NCBI RefSeq assembly: GCF_000421345.1
Contig: NZ_ATWV01000004.1
Location: 62,001-126,000, forward strand
Length of the DNA: 64,000 bases
Direction: 5' to 3'
Origin: Treponema bryantii NK4A124
GTDB taxonomy: Bacteria > Spirochaetota > Spirochaetia > Treponematales > Treponemataceae
In this document: positions 1 through 8,446 of the stretch, piece by piece
Layout of the letters: every line of letters starts with the position of its first letter
Numbering within the stretch: the stretch's first letter is position 1
Program-made: the position numbers and the translations under genes
Notes under the pieces: generated by a model
Database searches by the model: none
Seen by the model: the letters and a program-made list of their open reading frames with translations, nothing else
Told to the model about the DNA's origin: nothing

Positions 1-290
1 GTTCTATTAATATTAGTTCCCCTTCAGAGAATCTAAGCTTTAGAATATCGAATATAACTTCAAATACAATTAATGCAAAAGAAGCTACTAGTAATCTGGA
101 ATACCAGGAAAATGGACGTCAATTGCTATTAAACTATTCATTGGAACTTGGATCTGAAAATAATTTAATTATAACATTATCAGCTACAGATGATGAAACC
201 ACAAGAACATGGTTAACAGATAACTTTAATACTTCGAGTGTAACTCTTACTACATCTACAGCAACTCATACATATACTTTACAGCAATAA
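1..290 (+). CDS. C-terminal end of an unrecognised protein (5' partial)
   Basis: An open frame enters from the left edge (first full codon at base 3) and ends with TAA at 288-290, giving about 95 residues rich in Ser, Thr and Asn. Beta-strand-like stretches such as LLLNYSLELGSENNLIITL suggest a surface or periplasmic beta-rich domain, but I recognise no family. The start lies outside the window. A family A palindromic repeat begins two bases after the stop codon and may act as the transcript end. Function unknown. Confidence 0.6.
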   Translation, partial: SINISSPSENLSFRISNITSNTINAKEATSNLEYQENGRQLLLNYSLELGSENNLIITLSATDDETTRTWLTDNFNTSSVTLTTSTATHTYTLQQ

Positions 291-291
291 A

Positions 292-440
292 GGTGGTTTC
301 GATACGGCACTCCGTGCCTACTCAACCATCGTGGGTTGATCATCGTTGTGGTTTCGATACGGCCTCTGGCCTACTCAACCACCGCATTAAAAGTACTCTT
401 GGTGGTTGAGTGCCCGCGCAGCGGGTGTATCGAACCCACC
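292..440. repeat. Family A palindromic repeats, three copies
   Basis: Copies at 292-327 (right arm diverged to CCATC), 348-383 and 401-440, the last inverted relative to the first two. Each has outer arms GGTGGTT/AACCACC, a conserved asymmetric interior (TCGATAC on one side, TACTC on the other) and a private apical stem: GGCAC/GTGCC, GGCC/GGCC and CCCGC/GCGGG respectively. The cluster fills the whole gap between two convergent genes. It could serve as a bidirectional transcript end; there is no T-run. Confidence 0.9.
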
Positions 441-460
441 TGCATTACTAACCACACTAC

Positions 461-1282
461 CTACAACACATACTTCTTAATAAACTCACCTACCCCATCA
501 TGGTTATTGTCGTACTCGGTAACATGGCGGGCAATGCTTTTTATTGCTTCCAGACCATTGCACATTGCAACACCGTGGCCGGCCATGCGGATAAGACTTT
601 CGTCGTTCATGCTGTCGCCGAAGCCCATTGTCTCTTCCATCGGAATTTTCAACTCATTTGCGAGCCAGCTGACAGCCTCGCCCTTACCACAGTTTGGTGG
701 AAGAATTTCAAGGAAGTATGGTTTGCTTGTAAAGATTACGGCACGATCACCGAACTCTGCGCGAAGTATTCTTTGTAAATCTAAAAGCTGAGCAGGATCT
801 CCCGGAACCAGCATTTTTGTAAAGCCGGTTTTCAGGAACTCTTCATAATTCTCAATGGCGGCTCCCTTGAGTCCACACAAATCAACATCGAGCTTTGTCC
901 ACTGGGTTTCCTCGCGGTAATAAATTGTATCGGGTGTGTAAACTTCACTTCGGAGACCACGAGCTTCTGCAATCTCATTTGTACGAAGTAAAATATCAGC
1001 TTCAACCTTACGGCAGAATATCTGCTGACGCTTATGCAAATCAAAAATTGAACAGCCGTTAATAGCAATCAAAAAGCGGCCGGCCTCTTTGCCTGCAATT
1101 TCAAGACGGCGGACAAAAGGAAGAATTGCATCTTCGGCACGACCTGAACAAAGTACAACATATATTCCGCGCTCTGCGCATTCCTGCAAAGCTGCTACAG
1201 TTCCGTCTGTAATTTCACGGTTATCGTTTAAAAGTGTATCGTCCAGATCAAGGGCAATCAGCTTAATATCAAATTTATCCAT
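461..1282 (-). CDS. Cof-type HAD-superfamily hydrolase
   Basis: 273 residues, the usual length of Cof/YidA-type HAD phosphatases, which dephosphorylate sugar phosphates, FMN or similar small molecules in the cytosol. Motif I is LDLDDTLLND near the N-terminus (nucleophile and acid Asp pair), followed by LCSGR (motif II) and GFGDSMNDESLI near the C-terminus (motif IV metal-binding Asp). The frame is open up to a GTG at 1369, but the extra 29 residues are Lys/Tyr-rich and overlap an AT-rich promoter-like stretch. The ATG at 1282, placing MDKFDIKLIALDLDDT at the start, matches family architecture. Substrate cannot be told from sequence. It is divergent from the hydrogenase-like receptor and the two share a 150-base promoter region. 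Confidence 0.85.
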   Translation of the reverse strand: MDKFDIKLIALDLDDTLLNDNREITDGTVAALQECAERGIYVVLCSGRAEDAILPFVRRLEIAGKEAGRFLIAINGCSIFDLHKRQQIFCRKVEADILLRTNEIAEARGLRSEVYTPDTIYYREETQWTKLDVDLCGLKGAAIENYEEFLKTGFTKMLVPGDPAQLLDLQRILRAEFGDRAVIFTSKPYFLEILPPNCGKGEAVSWLANELKIPMEETMGFGDSMNDESLIRMAGHGVAMCNGLEAIKSIARHVTEYDNNHDGVGEFIKKYVL

Positions 1283-1347
1283 GGCTGCGAGTATATCAGA
1301 AAAAAGACTTTTTTTACAATATTTTTCTTTTTTTATACTATATAGCG

Positions 1348-1356
1348 TGGTATAAT
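1348..1356 (+). promoter_or_regulatory. Probable extended -10 promoter of the hydrogenase-like receptor
   Basis: TGG directly precedes TATAAT (1351-1356), an extended -10 arrangement. The region 17 bases upstream is only a T-run, so the -35 is poor. The predicted transcript start is near 1363, leaving a leader of about 70 bases before the ATG at 1435. The ribosome binding site AAGGAGAGA is at 1416-1424. Confidence 0.45.
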
Positions 1357-1434
1357 ATTTTTCTATCACCTTTTATAAAATTTAAAAAATTGTTTATCAA
1401 AAATTAAGTGCAAATAAGGAGAGATTTTGCAAGT

Positions 1435-3525
1435 ATGGAAAACAGAATACCTGATGAACTACATTTATCACCTGTTATCAACGTAGATAAGGATAAATGC
1501 TGTAACTGCCACCAATGTATTGATATCTGCCCGGTAAAACTTTGTAATGATGGCTCTGGAGACTACGTTACCCTGAATCATGATTTATGCATTGGCTGTG
1601 GTGCCTGTATTGAAGCTTGCACACATGGAGCGAGAAGCGGAATTGATGATTCTCAGCAATTCTTTGATGAACTCAGCAAGGGAACTCCGATAGTTGCAAT
1701 TGTTGCTCCTGCAGTTGCCGTAAACTTTAAAGGACAGGATCTTGAATTAAACGGCTGGCTTAAATCAATTGGTGTAAAAGCAGTATTTGATGTATCTTTT
1801 GGTGCCGAACTGACTACTAAATCTTATGTAGAACAGCTTTCTAACGAGAAACCTCTTTTAATGATAGCCCAGCCTTGCCCTGCTCTTGTTACTTTCATTG
1901 AAACCTATAGACCAAATCTTATTCAGTATCTTGCAAAGGGCGACAGTCCTATGGCTCACACTGTAGAATATATCCGTCACTTCCATCCGGAATATGCAAG
2001 ACATAAAATTGCCGTTATTTCACCTTGTTATGCAAAGCGCCGTGAATTTGATGAAAATGGACGCGGTGATTATAACGTTACCATGAAATCTCTTTCTGAT
2101 TACATGGAAGCCCATAATATTAACCTGTCAAAATTCCCTAAAACAGATTTTGATAATCCTCTTGCAGAACGTGGAACTCTTTATTCAACTCCAGGCGGAC
2201 TGATGAGAACTGCAAAACGTTTTGTTCCTAATGTTTCAAGAATAACCAGAAAAATCGAAGGTAATCCTCTTGTTTTTGATTATCTTGGTGGTCTTGATGA
2301 CAGCCTTTCTGCAGGCGGAAAACCAATTTATACACTTGTTGACTGCTTAAACTGCGACAAGGGTTGTAACCGCGGCGGTGGAACTGTTAATCATCATATG
2401 TCTCTCGATGAACTTGAAATGTATGTAGAAAAGCGTACAGAAGAACGCCGCAATAAATGGAACACCCTTGATACCCGAAAGAAAAAGAAGGCAATCAAAA
2501 ATCTGAATAAAACAATTGATGAATTCTGGAAGCCAGGAATTTATGACCGTGCATATACAGACCGCAGTGAAGTTTTCCATACCCTTTTGAAGTTGCCTAC
2601 AAAGGCCCAGGAGCAGGAAATTTTACATCAGATGGGAAAATATTCTGACGCTGATATTTATAACTGCGGCGCCTGTGGTTATAAAACCTGCAAACAAATG
2701 GCTCTTGCGATTTTCAACGGAAAGAACAAGCCTGGTAACTGTCACCACTATGTAATGGATAAGCTCAACGAAGACCACAGTGCTGAACTTAATGAGGCAA
2801 TTCAGAAGGTTACCGGCAAAAGTATTTCTCTTCTTGACGGTGCAAAAAATAACATTACATCACTTTCTGTTGTAACAGAAAAAATGAGTGATAACGTTTC
2901 TGATTCTTCTTCTGCAATTGAACAGATGCTTAAGAGTATTTCTTCAATAAACAAGATTATTGATAATAACTTTACAATCGTTAATGAGCTTGAAAACGCA
3001 ACTAACATCGGACGAACAAATCTGCAGGAAGTAACAGGTCTGGTCGGCGAGATTGAAAAAGAGTCTAAGCAGCTGGTTGAAATGAGTAAGGTAATTGGTC
3101 AGATTTCAAGTCAGACAAACTTACTTGCCATGAACGCCGCTATTGAAGCTGCCCATGCCGGTGAATTCGGTGCGGGCTTTAGTGTCGTTGCAGACGAAAT
3201 TCGTAAGCTTGCAGAAGACTCTGGTCGTCAGGCTAAACAGATTGGTGAAGTTCTTAAGACCATCAAGCAGATGGTTGATAATGCATACTCTAAAGCAGGA
3301 ACGGTTCAGAGTGAATTTGATTCTGTAGTTTCCCTTGCAGGCCAGGTAAAAGACCAGGAGCTGCAGGTAAAGAATTCTATGGATGAACAGAATGCCGGTA
3401 ATAATCTGCTTTTACAGAGTCTTTCTCAGATGAAAGATGGAACTCATGCTGTAGAAGATGCCGCAAAGCACCTTAAGGATGACACATCTTTAATTATTGA
3501 GCAGATTGCAAATATTCACGTTTAA
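1435..3525 (+). CDS. [FeFe]-hydrogenase-like sensor fused to a methyl-accepting chemotaxis signalling domain
   Basis: 696 residues. Order: two [4Fe-4S] motifs (CCNCHQCIDIC and CIGCGACIEAC, roughly residues 20-65), a hydrogenase large-subunit domain (to about 335), a further Fe-S motif (CGACGYKTC, near 410) and a soluble MCP domain with the signature [20 protein letters not shown]. The H-cluster ligands are present: Cys in AQPCPAL, the PCxxKxxE motif as SPCYAKRREF, and CLNCDKGCNRGGG. The Cys that relays protons in catalytic enzymes (first Cys of TSCCP) is Pro here, as expected for a sensory rather than a turnover enzyme. There is no membrane segment. Inferred role: a cytoplasmic receptor that reports H2 or redox state to CheA. 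ATG at 1435 is chosen over GTG at 1408 because AAGGAGAGA lies 10 bases upstream of it. Confidence 0.88.
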   Translation: MENRIPDELHLSPVINVDKDKCCNCHQCIDICPVKLCNDGSGDYVTLNHDLCIGCGACIEACTHGARSGIDDSQQFFDELSKGTPIVAIVAPAVAVNFKGQDLELNGWLKSIGVKAVFDVSFGAELTTKSYVEQLSNEKPLLMIAQPCPALVTFIETYRPNLIQYLAKGDSPMAHTVEYIRHFHPEYARHKIAVISPCYAKRREFDENGRGDYNVTMKSLSDYMEAHNINLSKFPKTDFDNPLAERGTLYSTPGGLMRTAKRFVPNVSRITRKIEGNPLVFDYLGGLDDSLSAGGKPIYTLVDCLNCDKGCNRGGGTVNHHMSLDELEMYVEKRTEERRNKWNTLDTRKKKKAIKNLNKTIDEFWKPGIYDRAYTDRSEVFHTLLKLPTKAQEQEILHQMGKYSDADIYNCGACGYKTCKQMALAIFNGKNKPGNCHHYVMDKLNEDHSAELNEAIQKVTGKSISLLDGAKNNITSLSVVTEKMSDNVSDSSSAIEQMLKSISSINKIIDNNFTIVNELENATNIGRTNLQEVTGLVGEIEKESKQLVEMSKVIGQISSQTNLLAMNAAIEAAHAGEFGAGFSVVADEIRKLAEDSGRQAKQIGEVLKTIKQMVDNAYSKAGTVQSEFDSVVSLAGQVKDQELQVKNSMDEQNAGNNLLLQSLSQMKDGTHAVEDAAKHLKDDTSLIIEQIANIHV

Positions 3526-4358
3526 TTTGTTTCGAGCCAGCAGTTTATGAACTCAATCATAAACTGCTGGACATCGCTGAACCACTTTTTCTGGAACTTG
3601 CAGGCTTCTACCCCGATATAGCGGAAATGCCAGCATTCCCAGCGGTATCCGGTAACATCCTCGTAGCCCTTTGGAAAGCTTAAAGACCAGCCGTATTTTG
3701 CGGCATTTTCATAAACCCATTTTCCGCCCGGAGTCTGGTCAAAGGCATCGTCTACCGGAGCAAAGTCCAGTGCCATACCAAGCTGATGCTGACTCGTACC
3801 AGGGCGGGCACTTTCGCGTTCTGCTTCTTCGAGCCCGTCTACACTTACCCAGTAATCAAAAAGATTTTTCTGATAGTCATAGGAGCGGTAGGTAGAGCTG
3901 ACGGTAAGTGTAACGCCGTCTTTTTTTGCTGCGGTGGCCAGAACCTGCAGGGCATTAAAAGCCTCGGGACGTAAGCTTAAATTATTTTTATTGATTGCGT
4001 ATAAATCATTTTTTTCAAGATGAATTAACCCTTTTGGTTCGTAGTCTGCACTAACTTTATGAGTTTTATCAATTAAGAAAAATGGGCTCAAATCATCATT
4101 AGAAAAATCAGAACGAGTTGCCAGAACTTTTTTTAAGTCCGCAAGAAACTCTTCCGCATCTCCGTTAGAAATTGCAGCCTTACAACGTGGGCTCATAGAA
4201 ACAAGTACACGGTTAAGCTTTTCTATTTCGGGGTTTAATACTGCTTGTCTAGCAGCTTCAACTTCAGCCGGTTTAACAGTACTGCTTTTTGATTTAGCGC
4301 AGGCAGTAAATGTTATAAATACCAACGAAAGTAATAAAATACTATTTCTTTTTTTCAT
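3522..4358 (-). CDS. D-alanyl-D-alanine carboxypeptidase, VanY/M15B family lipoprotein
   Basis: 278 residues. The N-terminus MKKRNSILLLSLVFITFTAC is a lipoprotein signal with a lipobox Cys, so the enzyme should be membrane-anchored in the periplasm. The C-terminal half carries the M15B zinc site: SSTYRSYDYQ, SxHxxGxAxD as SQHQLGMALDFAP, and a terminal WHFRY. These enzymes trim the terminal D-Ala from peptidoglycan stem peptides. The first 100 residues after the signal resemble no domain I know and may be a spacer. It converges on the hydrogenase-like gene, with the stop codons overlapping by four bases. Confidence 0.87.
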   Translation of the reverse strand: MKKRNSILLLSLVFITFTACAKSKSSTVKPAEVEAARQAVLNPEIEKLNRVLVSMSPRCKAAISNGDAEEFLADLKKVLATRSDFSNDDLSPFFLIDKTHKVSADYEPKGLIHLEKNDLYAINKNNLSLRPEAFNALQVLATAAKKDGVTLTVSSTYRSYDYQKNLFDYWVSVDGLEEAERESARPGTSQHQLGMALDFAPVDDAFDQTPGGKWVYENAAKYGWSLSFPKGYEDVTGYRWECWHFRYIGVEACKFQKKWFSDVQQFMIEFINCWLETN

Positions 4359-4379
4359 ATTATTCCTCTTTTTTTGAGA

Positions 4380-4415
4380 GTGGTTTCGATACGACCTTCG
4401 GTCTACTCAACCACC
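4380..4415. repeat. Family A palindromic repeat supplying the EAL gene's stop codon
   Basis: A 36-base copy with apical stem GACC/GGTC. It overlaps the last codons of the minus-strand EAL gene: read in that frame its arm GGTGGTTGAGTAG encodes Val-Val-Glu-stop. The repeat has therefore become the C-terminus of the protein. Confidence 0.9.
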
Positions 4416-6481
4416 GGATATGCTTTTTCTTCAAACTCAGCAACCGGAAGTGGTTTTGAGAAATAGAAGCCCTGGATAAGGTCACAATCCTGTTTTGCAA
4501 GGAAGTCTACCTGTTCACGGGTTTCAATTCCTTCTGCAACAATTTCCATTCCAAGTTTTTTGGCAAGTGTAATTGTCTGTCCAACTATAAGATTTGAACG
4601 CTCTATATCATCTACACTTCGGAAGAATTCTGCATCAAGTTTAATAATATCAAGCGGCAATTCTTTGAGAGAATTTAATGATGAATAGCCTGCTCCAAAA
4701 TCGTCCATTGACACTTTAAATCCAAAATCTTTTAACTTACGAACGGTAGTTAGCAAGACAGTCTTATCATCAAAGAAGGCAGATTCTGTAAGTTCAAGTT
4801 CAATATACTGGTGTGGCACCTTATACTTATCTACAATCCCACAGATATGCTCAGCAAGATTATCTTCTGCAAAATGAGCACGAGAAACATTTACTGAAAT
4901 TGGAACAAGTTCTTTTCCCTGCTCTGCCCATGCCGCCTGAAGATGTGCAATACTTTCCAGCATGTAGTCATCCAGCTGCAGAATGAAACCGTTTCTTTCA
5001 AAAATTGGAATAAACTTTCCGGGGCTTATAAAACCAAGTACCGGATGAGTCCATCTTACAAGGGCCTCTGCTGCAGAAAGTTTTTCTCCCTTTGTAGAAT
5101 ACTTTGGCTGAAGATAAACCTGGAACTCATGATTTTCCAGAGCCTTTTCCATATCATCTTCAATGCGGCGTTCCCAGACCTGTTCTTCCTTCATTGAATC
5201 ATCAAACCATACAATTTCGTCCTGTAATTTAATTGTCTTTGGAACAGCAAGACCTGCACAGGTAAGCACCAGAGAAACATCACAGTTCTTTGACATTACC
5301 GGGCACACTCCGGCAGAGAAAGTAAGATGCTGTCCACCCCGTCTTTCACGAAGAATATTCATTATATTCTTTATACGGATATTTAATGTTTCTTCATTCT
5401 GATAAGAAAGCAAAAGAGCAAAATCTGATTTTTCTACATGGGCAACAATTTCTTTTTTACCCAGAAGTTCTACCATATTTGCATTTAATTCTTCCAGAAG
5501 ATTTTCACCCTGTTTAACTCCGTAAGCCATACAGAAATTCCTGTATTTTTCTAAACGAAGCTGAACGACTGCATAATTGCGATGGCCGCGGGATATTTCT
5601 TTTTTAGCTTTCTGCAGAAAATAATCTTTATTGTATCCACCTGTAATTGTATCTGTTGTAACAAGTTTGTTTAATCTTACTCTTTCATGAATCAGTTTAA
5701 CAACCTTTGTTATTTCATAAATTACACTTGCAATAATTGTAAGCATAAAGAAAACAAGAATGGTACAAAAGAGATTGAACTGAAAAGCATTCAATTTATA
5801 AACATTCTTAAAGCAAAGATGAACTCCTGGAATTTTTGTCGCATAAATAGAAATTACATGAAGCCCAATACTATCCAGCGAAGCCCAGCCAAGAAATTCC
5901 CTGTCTCTAAGAACCTGCTTGAGGTTTACTGATTTTGCAAGATTTTTTGGATTTATTAAAATTGCTGAAAAATCTTGCTCTGCTGAATTTATATTGTATT
6001 CATCATCCTCTGATTCAAGGTCACTTACAGAAAGCTTTATTTTTCCATTTGAAAAGAAAAGATTAAGGTTTTCCTCATTATATTCCTTATCAAAAAAATG
6101 AACCATTCCAACACTTTCAAGAAGTCTTTCTGCTTCGGAATCATAGTAGTCTTTTAACTGAGGAAAGAGTCCTTTGATGTTATTGCTGTCATCAATATAG
6201 ATTTTATTAATATCACTGTAAGATTCTTCAAATGAAGAAAGACGTTTTTGCAAATCTTCCCTGCTTTCTTTATACCAGTTTTCTTCTACAGCCTGTACTA
6301 CAGTCTGACATTCGTTTGCTATATTAAGGATTAAGGTGTTTAAGATACCAAAGAGCGATAAGGCACAAATAAATAAAGAAAGTGAAAAAATGACCAGCTC
6401 TGTTATAATCATTTCTACTACAGCAGGCCAGACAGGCAGCCTCTGTAAACGCTTTATTCTTCTGTCCTTTTTTTTACTCAT
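4403..6481 (-). CDS. Membrane GGDEF-EAL protein, probable c-di-GMP phosphodiesterase
   Basis: 692 residues. A membrane segment at about 17-48, an extracytoplasmic sensory loop to about 230, a second segment at 232-256, then a GGDEF-like domain (about 280-400) and an EAL domain (about 425-680). The GGDEF signature is lost (EKSDFALLL at the active-site loop), so it should not make c-di-GMP. The EAL domain looks complete: AEALVRWTHP, DDFGAGYSSLNSL and VAEGIETREQ. Inferred role: hydrolysis of c-di-GMP in response to an envelope signal. Its start overlaps the stop of the aminopeptidase gene by four bases, implying coupled translation. The final VVE and the stop come from a family A repeat. Confidence 0.85.
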   Translation of the reverse strand: MSKKKDRRIKRLQRLPVWPAVVEMIITELVIFSLSLFICALSLFGILNTLILNIANECQTVVQAVEENWYKESREDLQKRLSSFEESYSDINKIYIDDSNNIKGLFPQLKDYYDSEAERLLESVGMVHFFDKEYNEENLNLFFSNGKIKLSVSDLESEDDEYNINSAEQDFSAILINPKNLAKSVNLKQVLRDREFLGWASLDSIGLHVISIYATKIPGVHLCFKNVYKLNAFQFNLFCTILVFFMLTIIASVIYEITKVVKLIHERVRLNKLVTTDTITGGYNKDYFLQKAKKEISRGHRNYAVVQLRLEKYRNFCMAYGVKQGENLLEELNANMVELLGKKEIVAHVEKSDFALLLSYQNEETLNIRIKNIMNILRERRGGQHLTFSAGVCPVMSKNCDVSLVLTCAGLAVPKTIKLQDEIVWFDDSMKEEQVWERRIEDDMEKALENHEFQVYLQPKYSTKGEKLSAAEALVRWTHPVLGFISPGKFIPIFERNGFILQLDDYMLESIAHLQAAWAEQGKELVPISVNVSRAHFAEDNLAEHICGIVDKYKVPHQYIELELTESAFFDDKTVLLTTVRKLKDFGFKVSMDDFGAGYSSLNSLKELPLDIIKLDAEFFRSVDDIERSNLIVGQTITLAKKLGMEIVAEGIETREQVDFLAKQDCDLIQGFYFSKPLPVAEFEEKAYPVVE

Positions 6482-7632
6482 AAAAGTGCTCCATCCTGTA
6501 AAATAGTACGGGTACTACCATCACTATAAGTAAGAGTAATTGTCGGTTCACGAACTACGCCATCCAGATGAATCAGGCTTGGCGCATCGTTGTCGTAATT
6601 TTCACCGATTGCAAAATGGCAGGTATGGAAAGCTTTTTCATCTTCCAGCATATTTCCGGTTATATTTGCAGCCGGATTCAAACCGATTCCAAGTTCACCG
6701 ATATTGCGGGCATTTTTCTTATAAACTGCAGCCTGTCCCTGTGGAAGTTTTCCTTCCTTTTCGAGAACAAAAGGTCTGAGCTCTGCTTCCATAATTGTTT
6801 TGAGAAGTCTGCGGGCTTCGGCTCCGCCTGTAATTTCTGTTACGTACCCCTTTTCTACTTTACAGGTAATAGGTGTTTCGAGGATTGAGTCTCCGTCAGA
6901 AAAAGTCATGGAACCATCATAAACAATTACGCCTTCACAGCCGTCGCTCTGCTGCTCAAGCACATTTCCGTCTGCACCTTTAAGCTGACTTCCGCCAACT
7001 ACAGGGCTAATAAATACTTCACCAGCCGGAATGTTTCCGCCGCTTCCAGGCTTTGAAAAATCTCCGTCATCTGACAGAAGAGCACGTCCATTAACCGGAA
7101 CTATCAGGTCTGTACCGGCCGGTGCTGTTACCCGTACACTCACTGCTCCCTTAAAGATTTCTGTAAGTTTTGCGCAGCGGGTCTGCAGCTCCTTGTAATC
7201 TATGGCAGCAGTACGGTTCATCATATCCGGGGTAATTCCTGGAGTCCAGGCCCCGCGCATTGTTTTCTTTCCATCCATAAGGTAGTCAAAAATATGAGTA
7301 AATTTCTGACCGTCTTCTGTTGTATATGGATTTGCCGTAGCCTGTGGATCTTTTCCAAGCTTGATATTTGAAATAGAAAAACAAACCTCAGGCTGACTTG
7401 CAATTGCAGCAAGAACTTCCGGGTTAGCATTATCAAAAGAAGTTTTATCCGGCTGATACATAAGGGTTGTTGTTGCACCGGCCTCACAGCTGGCTGCATA
7501 CAAATCCTGGGCAATTTCTGCAGTAGCCGGATTTGCAATAATCAAAACCCTTTCATTCTTTTTTACTTTTACTACATCCTGTACCACTACCTGGGCAGGT
7601 GTACGGTTTTTATCTTTTTTTATTAAGCTCAT
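6478..7632 (-). CDS. M29-like (AmpS/leucyl) aminopeptidase
   Basis: 384 residues. Family features are NIPAGEVFISP, NIGELGIGLNP and HFAIGENYDNDAPSLIHLDG, which in M29 enzymes carry the Glu and His ligands of a two-metal site. The N-terminal half is the less conserved Rossmann-like part. It would be a cytosolic peptidase removing N-terminal residues from peptides. First gene of a two-gene unit with the EAL protein (four-base overlap). A pair of family B hairpins separates it from rsmG downstream of it on the forward map. I assign the family from motifs, not from alignment, and I am less sure of the exact specificity. Confidence 0.75.
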   Translation of the reverse strand: MSLIKKDKNRTPAQVVVQDVVKVKKNERVLIIANPATAEIAQDLYAASCEAGATTTLMYQPDKTSFDNANPEVLAAIASQPEVCFSISNIKLGKDPQATANPYTTEDGQKFTHIFDYLMDGKKTMRGAWTPGITPDMMNRTAAIDYKELQTRCAKLTEIFKGAVSVRVTAPAGTDLIVPVNGRALLSDDGDFSKPGSGGNIPAGEVFISPVVGGSQLKGADGNVLEQQSDGCEGVIVYDGSMTFSDGDSILETPITCKVEKGYVTEITGGAEARRLLKTIMEAELRPFVLEKEGKLPQGQAAVYKKNARNIGELGIGLNPAANITGNMLEDEKAFHTCHFAIGENYDNDAPSLIHLDGVVREPTITLTYSDGSTRTILQDGALL

Positions 7633-7647
7633 TAATATCTCCTACAT

Positions 7648-7702
7648 AGATCCTGAAACAAGTTCAGGATGACAGGTCATGCCGAACTTGTTTCGGCATC
7701 TA
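7648..7702. repeat. Family B inverted-repeat pair
   Basis: Two palindromes facing each other: 7648-7674 (stem CCTGAA/TTCAGG) and 7676-7702 (stem GCCGAA/TTCGGC). The second abuts rsmG so closely that its terminal TAG, read on the minus strand, is the rsmG stop codon. The two stems differ but each is self-complementary. Confidence 0.88.
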
Positions 7703-8389
7703 TTTTCTTATAATTACAAGATTTCGTTCGGAATCCTCGAGTCCCGGAACTGAAAGAGGCTGAACCTGATAATCAGGAACCAGAGAAACGATTGCATCCA
7801 TTTCTTCTTTTATACTTGTTTCTTTTGCTTTATAGGCACAGAGAAATCCTGAAGGCTTTACTATGCGTAAAAGCGTTTTAGTCATTTTTTTGTCCAGCGG
7901 ACGGAAGGCTCTGAAGGTAATTAAATCATAGGCTTCTGCCGCCACTCTTTCTGCTTCGCTGTTTACAACAGTAACATTTTTAAGACCCAGGATTGCGGCG
8001 CAGTTTTCAAGGAAAGCACAGCGCTTTTCCATACGCTCTACAAGTTCAAAACGAACATTACTGAATTCGGGGCAAAGCGAAAAGGCAGCCGCAAGCGGAA
8101 TTCCGGGAAGCCCGCCACCACTGCCAATGTCAGCAATTACAAGAGTTTCTCCGCTGGTTGAGTAGTCCGAAGAACGTATCGAAACCAGATTTTTTATTTT
8201 TCCCCAGGCGGCAAGAGAGTCGAAAATATGACGCACTACTAATTCATCGCGGTCACTGGTATTTGTAAGATTGTAAGCAGAATTAAAAAGTATGATTTCT
8301 TTTATATAGGCTTCCATCTTTTGTGCAAGATCAGCACAAAATGCTTCCGGAATACCACATTTTTTAAGTCCTTCGATTAAATCTATCAT
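7700..8389 (-). CDS. rsmG: 16S rRNA (guanine527-N7)-methyltransferase RsmG
   Basis: 229 residues, slightly longer than the usual 205-215. RsmG methylates G527 of 16S rRNA using S-adenosylmethionine. Motifs: VRHIFDSLAAW, the SAM-binding loop IADIGSGGGLPGIPLA, ELVERMEKRCAFLENC, and TFRAFRPLDK. The extra length is explained by SIRSSDYSTSGET (bases 8154-8188), which is a family A palindromic repeat read through in frame just before the SAM-binding strand. The stop codon comes from a family B repeat. Gene identity is secure; whether the insert affects activity is unknown. Confidence 0.92.
   Translation of the reverse strand: MIDLIEGLKKCGIPEAFCADLAQKMEAYIKEIILFNSAYNLTNTSDRDELVVRHIFDSLAAWGKIKNLVSIRSSDYSTSGETLVIADIGSGGGLPGIPLAAAFSLCPEFSNVRFELVERMEKRCAFLENCAAILGLKNVTVVNSEAERVAAEAYDLITFRAFRPLDKKMTKTLLRIVKPSGFLCAYKAKETSIKEEMDAIVSLVPDYQVQPLSVPGLEDSERNLVIIRK
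8154..8188. repeat. Family A palindromic repeat inside rsmG
   Basis: A 35-base copy with shortened arms CTGGTT/AACCAG (compensating changes relative to GGTGGTT/AACCACC) and the conserved GAGTAG and GTATCGAA interior. On the minus strand the frame reads Val-Ser-Ile-Arg-Ser-Ser-Asp-Tyr-Ser-Thr, with no stop. Confidence 0.9.
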
Positions 8390-8408
8390 AAATAAATACC
8401 TTTACAGA

Positions 8409-8440
8409 TGGTTTCGATACGCCTTCGGTACTCAACCACC
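8409..8440. repeat. Family A palindromic repeat between rsmG and the secreted-protein gene
   Basis: A short copy whose left arm begins TGGTTTCGATACG and right arm ends CTCAACCACC, with a shortened apical stem (ACGCCTTCGGTA). It lies between the rsmG start and the next stop codon. Confidence 0.85.
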
Positions 8441-8446
8441 GAATGT

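Noticed and set aside
292-440. Clustered palindromic repeats as a CRISPR array
   Set aside because: Only three copies, in mixed orientation, with unequal spacing and variable cores; no cas genes in the window.
336-791. Plus-strand frame of 151 codons over the end of the HAD gene
   Set aside because: Starts inside a repeat, runs antisense to the HAD gene and shows no recognisable domain.
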